Assembly: GCA_018266095.1 (NCBI GenBank)
Contig: JAFEBC010000043.1
Coordinates: 1 to 10,867 of the forward strand
Source: Deltaproteobacteria bacterium
GTDB taxonomy: Bacteria > Myxococcota > Myxococcia > Myxococcales > 40CM-4-68-19
Direction: 5' to 3'
DNA length: 10,867 nt
Position 1 is the stretch's first letter, and every line of letters starts with the position of its first letter. The notes beneath the pieces were generated by a model, which saw only the letters and a list, made by a program, of their open reading frames with translations, did no database searches and was not told the origin of the DNA. The translations under genes were made by a program, and so were the position numbers. Below, one piece after another: positions 5,828-10,867 of this stretch.

Positions 5828-7071
5828 ACCACTTCGAGCGCCGGCGCGGAGAGCTCCATTGCGAGGACGTGCCGCTCGCGCGCATCGCCGAGGAGGTCGG
5901 TTCGCCGACGTACGTGTACTCGACAGCCACGCTGGTCCGGCACGCCCGCGTGTTCCAGGACGCGCTCACGGGCCTGGATGCGCTCGCCTGCTACGCGGTG
6001 AAGGCCTCGGGGAACCTCGCGCTCCTCTCGCTCCTGCGCAAGCAGGGCATGGGCTTTGACATCGTCAGCGGCGGCGAGCTGTTCCGGGCTCTGCGCGCGG
6101 GCGCCGACGCGAAGACCATCGTCTTCTCGGGCGTGGGCAAGCAGCGGCACGAGCTGGCGGCAGCGCTCGAGGCCGGCATCCTCCAGTTCAACTGCGAGAG
6201 CGAAGAGGAGCTCTTGCAGCTCTCGCAAGTGGCGGTGGCGCTGAAGAAGAAGGCGCCTGTCGCCTTGCGCGTGAACCCGCAGGTCGACGCGAAGACGCAT
6301 CCCTACATCGCCACCGCGCTGGCGACCTCGAAGTTCGGCGTGCCGGCCCAGCGCATCCGCGACGCCTACGGCCTCGCCGCGAGCCTGCCGGGGCTCGAGG
6401 TCGTCGGGCTCGCCTGCCACATCGGGTCGCAGATCGGCGAGGTGAAGCCGTTCGTGCAGGCCGCGGGCAAGATGCGCGCCCTCTTTGAGACGCTGTGCCG
6501 CGATGGGCACGACCTGCGGCACCTCGATCTCGGCGGCGGCCTCGGCGTGCCCTATGGCGACGGCAAGACGCCCGCGGCGCCGGATGTGTACGGCAGGGCG
6601 CTGGCCCGAGAGCTGGCGGGGCTCGACGCGCGCATCCTCCTCGAGCCGGGGCGCCTGGTGGTGGCCAACGCGGGCCTCTTGCTCACGCGCGTCCTCTTGA
6701 AGAAGCGCAGCGCGGGCAAGCGCACCTTCGTGGTGGTCGACGCGGGCATGAACGACCTGATGAGGCCCGCCCTGTATCAGGCCCACCACGAGCTGGAGCC
6801 CGTGGCCAGGCCGCGCACCCGCATCGAGCGCGTCGACGTGGTCGGGCCGGTGTGCGAGAGCGCCGACGTGCTGGCCAAGGCGCGCCGCATCCCCCACCTG
6901 CTCTCGGGCGAGCTCGTCGCCATCCGGACCGCGGGTGCCTACGGGATGTCGATGGCGAGCAACTACAACGCGCGCCCGCGCCCCGCCGAGGTGCTGGTCA
7001 GCGGCAAGACCTACAAGGTCGTCCGCGAGCGCGAGACGCTCGAGGACCTCGTCCGCGGCGAGCGCCTCTGA
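5824..7071 (+). CDS. lysA: Diaminopimelate decarboxylase
   Basis: 415 residues, cytoplasmic, PLP-dependent. It decarboxylates meso-2,6-diaminopimelate to L-lysine, the last step of lysine synthesis, and draws on the same meso-DAP pool as peptidoglycan. The fold-type III barrel covers about 30-285: YAVKA with the PLP lysine K60, FSGVGK, the HIGSQ motif at H199, LDLGGGLGVPY, and EPGR at 274-277. The C-terminal beta domain has the partner-subunit catalytic motif CESAD (C344, E345) and AGAYGMSMASNYN with Y373. Its length is typical of the family (about 415-420). ATG 5824 overlaps the upstream stop as ATGA and has a weak GGGGG six bases before it. The frame stays open further upstream, but that stretch is the lipoprotein gene in another frame. 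All key residues are present, and it is expected to be active. Confidence 0.96.
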   Translation: MNHFERRRGELHCEDVPLARIAEEVGSPTYVYSTATLVRHARVFQDALTGLDALACYAVKASGNLALLSLLRKQGMGFDIVSGGELFRALRAGADAKTIVFSGVGKQRHELAAALEAGILQFNCESEEELLQLSQVAVALKKKAPVALRVNPQVDAKTHPYIATALATSKFGVPAQRIRDAYGLAASLPGLEVVGLACHIGSQIGEVKPFVQAAGKMRALFETLCRDGHDLRHLDLGGGLGVPYGDGKTPAAPDVYGRALARELAGLDARILLEPGRLVVANAGLLLTRVLLKKRSAGKRTFVVVDAGMNDLMRPALYQAHHELEPVARPRTRIERVDVVGPVCESADVLAKARRIPHLLSGELVAIRTAGAYGMSMASNYNARPRPAEVLVSGKTYKVVRERETLEDLVRGERL

Positions 7072-7092
7072 GCGGGGCGCGACCCCGGTGCG

Positions 7093-7121
7093 TTGGCGCC
7101 GGGCGCCCTCTGTGCTACGCC
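7093..7121 (+). promoter_or_regulatory. Promoter of kdsD, near-leaderless
   Basis: TTGGCG (7093-7098), a 17-base spacer, then TACGCC (7116-7121) preceded by TGC. The gap to ATG 7132 is 10 bases, as for the barrel gene and pssA. No Shine-Dalgarno sequence is present. It lies in the 60-base gap after lysA, so kdsD can be transcribed separately from the lysA operon. Confidence 0.45.
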
Positions 7122-7131
7122 CCCGCGCGGA

Positions 7132-8238
7132 ATGTCCCTCAAGAAGCCACAGCGCGCCCGGCCCGTGAACGCCGCCGCGAAGCCCGCGAAGAGCGCCAAG
7201 AGCGTCCGGCCCGCCGCGAGCTTGAAGAACGGGACCGCGCACGCGCAGCTCCCTGGCGCCGAGGGCGACGCTGCCTATGCGCGCGAGGTGCTGCTGCTCG
7301 AGAGCCAGGCCATCGCCTCGGTCATGGGCCGCGCGAACGGCGCGTTCTCGGAGGCCGTCCAGCGCGTGCTCGACTGCACCCGGGCCGGCGGCCGCGTGGT
7401 GGTGACGGGGATGGGCAAGCCGGGGTTCATCGCGCAGAAGATCAGCGCGACATTCTCGTCCACGGGCACGCCGTCGCTCTATCTGCACCCGGCGGAGGCG
7501 CTGCACGGCGATCTGGGCCGTCTGGCCGGCGGCGATCTCGTGCTCGCGCTGTCGAACTCGGGCGAGACGGACGAGGTGGTCCGCCTCTTGCCCGCGTTGG
7601 AGCGCCTGGGCATGCCCATCATCGCGCTCACCAGCGACGCCAAGAGCCGCCTCGCGCGCGCGGCCGCAGTGGTGCTGGAGATCGGGCCCACTCCCGAGGC
7701 CTGCCCTCTCGGGCTCGCGCCGACGACGAGCACCGTGGCCCTCCTCGCGCTGGGCGACGCGCTGGCCATGACCGTGCTGCACCGGCGCGGGTTCTCGGTC
7801 GAGCAGTTCGCGGAGCTTCACCCGGGCGGCGCGCTGGGCAAGCGTCTCATGAGGGTGCGCGAGGTGATGCGCACCGGCCGCATGAACCCGGTCGTCGCGT
7901 GGGACCAACCGCTGCGAGAGGCGGTGGCAGTGATGACGCGCACGGAGGGCCGGCCCGGCGCGACCTCCATCGTCGACCGGCAGGGCAAGCTGGTGGGCAT
8001 CTTCACGGACGGTGATCTGCGGCGGCTTGTCGAGGAGGGGCCGGTCGACTTCAACGACCCCATCCGCTCGGTGATGGGCCGCTCGCCGCGCACGGTCGGG
8101 CCGGACGATCTCGCGACCACGGCGGCGGACCTGTTGCGCGAGGGTCGGATCGACCAGGTTCCGGTGGTGGACGACCAGCACCGGCCGGTCGGCCTCCTGG
8201 ATGTCCAGGACCTGTTGGCCGCCAGACTTCTGGCCTGA
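7132..8238 (+). CDS. kdsD: D-arabinose-5-phosphate isomerase, KdsD type
   Basis: 368 residues, cytoplasmic. It interconverts D-ribulose-5-phosphate and D-arabinose-5-phosphate, the first committed step toward Kdo of LPS. Residues about 85-225 form the SIS sugar-isomerase domain: GMGKPGF with K96, STGTPSLYLHPAEALHGDLG with H119 and H125, LSNSGET with E145, EACPLGLAPTTST with E189, and FAELHPGGALGKRL with H230. By analogy with E. coli KdsD (K59, E111, E152, H193) these cover the active site. Two CBS domains follow (about 242-300 from VREVM, and 312-368 from SVMG), which may regulate the enzyme. Compared with the 328-residue E. coli enzyme there are about 40 extra N-terminal residues, rich in Lys/Ala/Pro. 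ATG 7132 fits the promoter spacing; the GTG at codon 12 is a less likely start. The usual Kdo and LPS partners (kdsC, lptC, lptA) do not follow. KpsF/GutQ paralogues have the same architecture, so the exact paralogue is less sure than the activity. Confidence 0.93.
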   Translation: MSLKKPQRARPVNAAAKPAKSAKSVRPAASLKNGTAHAQLPGAEGDAAYAREVLLLESQAIASVMGRANGAFSEAVQRVLDCTRAGGRVVVTGMGKPGFIAQKISATFSSTGTPSLYLHPAEALHGDLGRLAGGDLVLALSNSGETDEVVRLLPALERLGMPIIALTSDAKSRLARAAAVVLEIGPTPEACPLGLAPTTSTVALLALGDALAMTVLHRRGFSVEQFAELHPGGALGKRLMRVREVMRTGRMNPVVAWDQPLREAVAVMTRTEGRPGATSIVDRQGKLVGIFTDGDLRRLVEEGPVDFNDPIRSVMGRSPRTVGPDDLATTAADLLREGRIDQVPVVDDQHRPVGLLDVQDLLAARLLA

Positions 8239-8279
8239 TTTCAGACACTTACGGTTCGCCAATCGCTCCCGGCGATCCG

Positions 8280-8288
8280 TGCTACCCT
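8280..8288 (+). promoter_or_regulatory. Extended -10 promoter of pssA-pgpA-cinA, near-leaderless
   Basis: TGC-TACCCT, 10 bases before ATG 8299. The string GTGCTAC followed by 13 bases and ATG is the same as before kdsD. No convincing -35 hexamer is seen at 16-19 bases, as is permissible with an extended -10. No Shine-Dalgarno sequence is present. Confidence 0.45.
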
Positions 8289-8298
8289 CGCCCACCGA

Positions 8299-9207
8299 AT
8301 GTCTGTCTCCCCGCCCGCCCGCAGGCGCCGCCGACCCGACCTGCGCAAGCTCATGTTCGTGCTGCCGAACCTGTTCACGGTCAGCAGCATCTTTTGCGGC
8401 TTCTACGCCATCCTGGCGGCCACCGGCCCGCAGACGGGCGACAACTTCTACCGCGCCGCGTTGGCCATCTTCTTCGGCAGCTTCTTCGACGCCTTTGATG
8501 GCCGCGTCGCGCGCATGACGCGCACCCAGAGCGCGTTCGGGGTCGAGCTCGACTCCCTCGCCGACGTCATCACCTTCGGCGTCGCGCCCGGCATCCTCGT
8601 CTACAAGTGGGCGCTGACCGGCCTCGGCACTGGCGGCATGGTCATCTCCTGCATCTACACCTCGTGCGGGGCCATCCGCCTCGCGCGGTTCAACGTGCTC
8701 GCGCACTCCGAGCACGAGGCCAGCCCCAGCGGCGTCTCGCGCTTCTTCGTCGGCCTGCCCATCCCGCTCGCGGCCGGCATGATCGTCTCCCTGGTGCTGG
8801 CGCTTCACGGGCGCAGCTCGCCCGACGTGGTCGGCCTGGGCGTGCTGGTCCTCGGCCTCTCGTTCCTGATGGTCTCGACCATCCGCTACCGGACCTTCAA
8901 GGACGCGGGGCTCGGGCCGCGCACCATCATCGCCTTCGCGGCCGTGCTGGCGGTCGGCGTGTTCTTCGCGCTGTCCGGACGCCTGACGCAGGTCTTCCTC
9001 GTCTACTTCAGCTTCTACATCTTGCTCGGACTGGTCGAGGAGCTCCTCTTCGGACGCAAGCGTCGCGCGGCCACTGCTGCTGCGGCGGCGGCTGGCGCGA
9101 GCGCCGCTGCGTCGGTCTCGCTCGAGAACGATCCGGAGGAGCAGCTCCTCCCGGCCGAAGAGGACGAAGACGACGAGCCTGCTGCGCCGGACGACGACGA
9201 GGAGTGA
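8299..9207 (+). CDS. pssA: CDP-diacylglycerol-serine O-phosphatidyltransferase
   Basis: 302 residues, integral inner-membrane protein. It transfers phosphatidyl from CDP-diacylglycerol to serine, giving phosphatidylserine, the precursor of phosphatidylethanolamine. The CDP-alcohol phosphatidyltransferase signature is complete: D64, D67-G68, A71-R72, G81, D85 and D89, with the standard spacing. The motif FVGLPIPLAA (150-159) and the VLPNLFT start (21-27) mark the serine-specific membrane-embedded type. Hydrophobic segments lie at about 20-41, 52-63, 92-104, 111-126, 151-170, 177-194, 209-226 and 231-250. After FGRKRR (251-256) comes an Ala-rich linker and a very acidic tail (about 276-302, many Glu and Asp), which is outside the catalytic fold. 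The neighbouring psd gene common elsewhere is not in the window. First gene of a tight operon with pgpA and cinA. Confidence 0.95.
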   Translation: MSVSPPARRRRRPDLRKLMFVLPNLFTVSSIFCGFYAILAATGPQTGDNFYRAALAIFFGSFFDAFDGRVARMTRTQSAFGVELDSLADVITFGVAPGILVYKWALTGLGTGGMVISCIYTSCGAIRLARFNVLAHSEHEASPSGVSRFFVGLPIPLAAGMIVSLVLALHGRSSPDVVGLGVLVLGLSFLMVSTIRYRTFKDAGLGPRTIIAFAAVLAVGVFFALSGRLTQVFLVYFSFYILLGLVEELLFGRKRRAATAAAAAAGASAAASVSLENDPEEQLLPAEEDEDDEPAAPDDDEE

Positions 9208-9213
9208 TCGCAC

Positions 9214-9741
9214 GTGGCTCTGATCACGCAGAAGCCCGGCCGGATCGAAGGTGATCGCGGCCCGGCGCCAGTCGGCGCGCTGACCTGGGCGACCTTCTTC
9301 GGCGCGGGGTTCTTCCCTGTCGCGCCCGGGACGGCGGGCACGGCTGCCGCGATTCCGCTCTGGTACGCCATGTCGTACTTGCCCGTGTGGGCGTACGTCT
9401 TGATCACGATCGCGATCACCTGGACCGGCATCCTCGCCGCCGATCGCACCGGCAAGTACTACGGCGTCGCCGACAGCAAGCACATCGTCATCGACGAGGT
9501 CGCCGGCTACCTCGTGACCATGCTCTTCCTCCCGCGCACGTTGCCTTGGTGGGTGCCCGCGGTGGGCTTCGTGCTCTTCCGCATCTGCGACATGTGGAAG
9601 CCGTGGCCCGCGCGCATCTTCGATCGCGAGGCGCGCTGGAAGAACGGCGCGGGCGTGGTGCTCGACGACATCTTCGCGGGCGTGTGGGCGCTCTTGGGCA
9701 CTCACGCGATCGTGTACACGGCGGGCTATCGCCTGTTCTAG
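9214..9741 (+). CDS. pgpA: Phosphatidylglycerophosphatase A
   Basis: 175 residues, integral inner-membrane protein. It removes phosphate from phosphatidylglycerophosphate to give phosphatidylglycerol. Family motifs in order: GFFPVAPGTAGT (32-43), KHIVIDEVAGYL with D94 and E95 (89-100), FRICDMWKPWP with R123, D126 and K129 (122-132), and GAGVVLDDIFAG with D151-D152 (145-156). Hydrophobic segments lie around 21-35, 44-72, 93-121 and 153-172. The length matches the family. The start is GTG 9214, 6 bases after the pssA stop; GGAG at 9201-9204, inside the end of pssA, is its Shine-Dalgarno site. Pairing with pssA puts two branches of phospholipid synthesis under one promoter. Confidence 0.94.
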   Translation: MALITQKPGRIEGDRGPAPVGALTWATFFGAGFFPVAPGTAGTAAAIPLWYAMSYLPVWAYVLITIAITWTGILAADRTGKYYGVADSKHIVIDEVAGYLVTMLFLPRTLPWWVPAVGFVLFRICDMWKPWPARIFDREARWKNGAGVVLDDIFAGVWALLGTHAIVYTAGYRLF

Positions 9742-9743
9742 AC

Positions 9744-9749
9744 GAGGAG
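9744..9749 (+). promoter_or_regulatory. Shine-Dalgarno site of cinA
   Basis: GAGGAG, 5 bases before ATG 9755, in the 13-base gap after pgpA. It fixes the cinA start. Confidence 0.7.
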
Positions 9750-9754
9750 TGGCC

Positions 9755-10867
9755 ATGCGGGGCGAGCGGCGCATCGTCGAGTTCCTGGTCACCGGCGACG
9801 AGGTCGTGCGCGGGGTGATCGCCGACACGAACACGGCGGCGACGGCGGCCAAGCTGTATCCGCTGGGGCTGCACCTCGCGGGCACGTCGGTGGTGGGCGA
9901 TCGCGGCGAGGACATCCGGCGCGGGATGCTCGAGATCGCAGCGCGCGCGGACGTGTGCATCGTGAGCGGCGGCCTGGGTCCGACGGCGGACGACCTGACC
10001 GCGGAGTGCGCGGCGCAGGCGTCCGGAGTTCCGCTGGTGCTCGACAACGACTGGCTCGTGCACCTGCGCACGCGCTGGGCCCAGCGTCGGCCGGGCGAGG
10101 CCATGCCGGTCAACAGCGAGCGGCAGGCCTTCCTGCCCAAGGGCGCCGAGAAGCTCGGGAATCCAGACGGGAGCGCGCCGGCGTTCGCCTTCCGCATCGG
10201 CGAGTGCCAGTTCTTCTGCCTGCCGGGCGTCCCGCGTGAGTACCACCGGATCATCGACGAGACGGTGCTGCCGCGGATGGTGCAGCTCGCGGGAGGCGGG
10301 GTGCTGCGCTCGCGCGTGCTGCAGTGCTTCGGCATCAGCGAGAGCGCGCTGGACGAGAAGGTGAAGGACGCGGCCCAGAAGCACCCGATGGTCCGCTTCG
10401 GCTTTCGCACCAAGTTCCCCGAGAACCACCTCTCGCTGGCCTCGCGGGCGCCCACGGCGGAGCAGGCCGAGTGGAACCTCGCCGCGGCCGAGCGCGACTG
10501 CCGGGCGGCGCTGGGCGACTTCGTGTACGGGCAGGATGGCGTGACCTTCGCGCAGGGCGTGGGCCTCGAGCTCGTGCGGCGCAAGGAGACGATCGGCTGC
10601 GCCGAGAGCTGCACCGGCGGGCTCTTGGGCTCGATGCTCACGGAGACGGCAGGGAGCTCGGCCTGGTTTCTGGGCGGCGTCATCGCGTACGCGAACGCGG
10701 TGAAGATGGCCGCGCTGGGCGTGCCCTGGGAGCTCCTGGGGACGCACGGCGCAGTGAGTGAGCCCTGCGCGCGGCGGATGGCGGAAGGGGCGCGCAAGCT
10801 CCTCGGGTCCACGTGGGCGGTGTCGATCACGGGCGTCGCCGGGCCGGAGGGCGGCACCGAGGAGAAG
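9755..10867 (+). CDS. cinA: CinA, nicotinamide-nucleotide amidase (3' end outside window)
   Basis: 371 codons are visible; full-length CinA proteins are about 410-430 residues, so roughly 40-60 are missing at the right edge. Residues about 5-170 are the MoaB/MogA-like domain: LVTGDEVVRGVIADTN, then SGGLGPTADDLT (71-82) and LPGVPREY. In other CinA proteins this domain hydrolyses ADP-ribose or acts on NMN-like compounds. A linker (about 175-265) leads to the amidase domain with AESCTGGLLGSML and the nucleophile S285, FLGGVIAYANAVK, HGAVSE and ITGVAGPEGGT. The amidase turns nicotinamide mononucleotide into nicotinic acid mononucleotide in the pyridine-nucleotide salvage cycle. The name reflects competence induction in streptococci, where cinA precedes recA; whether recA follows here cannot be seen. 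No key residue is lacking in the visible part. Confidence 0.94.
   Translation, partial: MRGERRIVEFLVTGDEVVRGVIADTNTAATAAKLYPLGLHLAGTSVVGDRGEDIRRGMLEIAARADVCIVSGGLGPTADDLTAECAAQASGVPLVLDNDWLVHLRTRWAQRRPGEAMPVNSERQAFLPKGAEKLGNPDGSAPAFAFRIGECQFFCLPGVPREYHRIIDETVLPRMVQLAGGGVLRSRVLQCFGISESALDEKVKDAAQKHPMVRFGFRTKFPENHLSLASRAPTAEQAEWNLAAAERDCRAALGDFVYGQDGVTFAQGVGLELVRRKETIGCAESCTGGLLGSMLTETAGSSAWFLGGVIAYANAVKMAALGVPWELLGTHGAVSEPCARRMAEGARKLLGSTWAVSITGVAGPEGGTEEK

Noticed and set aside
2887..10857. A 2656-codon open frame on the minus strand antisense to most plus-strand genes
   Set aside because: It is Arg/Ala/Val/His-rich with no recognisable domain and lies opposite well-identified genes (lysA, kdsD, pssA, pgpA, cinA). 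Long antisense frames without stops are expected when third codon positions are almost all G or C.

Overview
The window is about 70% GC with a very strong G/C preference at third codon positions. Its genes look like those of a myxobacterium or a close relative (Myxococcota). The evidence is an outer-membrane barrel of a type I associate with Myxococcales, a GAF plus HD-GYP regulator, Ala/Lys-rich tails, and first genes of transcription units that lack a Shine-Dalgarno sequence. The organism is inferred from these features, not proven. I find no tRNA, rRNA, CRISPR array, transposase or phage gene; the window reads as chromosomal housekeeping and envelope DNA.

Layout. Bases 1-1535 (minus strand) hold most of a GT-C-fold integral-membrane glycosyltransferase (PMT/GT39-like), cut by the window edge and broken by an apparent one-base deletion near 188. 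Bases 1536-1777 are intergenic and carry two sets of short direct repeats and a hairpin. Bases 1778-3295 (minus) encode a GAF/HD-GYP protein, probably a cyclic-di-GMP phosphodiesterase. A divergent promoter region (3296-3447) separates it from a plus-strand operon: an outer-membrane beta-barrel protein with a low-complexity Ala/Lys/Pro N-terminus (3448-5592), a small LptM/LppL-like lipoprotein (5606-5827) and lysA (5824-7071, ATGA overlap). Then kdsD (7132-8238) has its own promoter. Last comes pssA-pgpA-cinA (8299 to the right edge), with gaps of only 6 and 13 bases.

How the genes fit together. Several products build the envelope: KdsD makes arabinose-5-phosphate for Kdo of LPS, PssA and PgpA make phosphatidylserine and phosphatidylglycerol, LysA makes lysine from the peptidoglycan precursor meso-DAP, and the barrel and LptM-like lipoprotein are outer-membrane components. 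CinA (nicotinamide-nucleotide amidase) recycles pyridine nucleotides.

The most interesting signal is regulatory. Four first genes (HD-GYP gene, barrel gene, kdsD, pssA) share an extended -10 element, TGN-TAC-N-C-N, placed only 7-10 bases before the ATG and without a Shine-Dalgarno sequence. This suggests leaderless or nearly leaderless transcripts. lptM, pgpA and cinA, inside operons, have clear Shine-Dalgarno sites. I do not see a convincing new multi-gene system here; the barrel gene is the main gene of unknown function.
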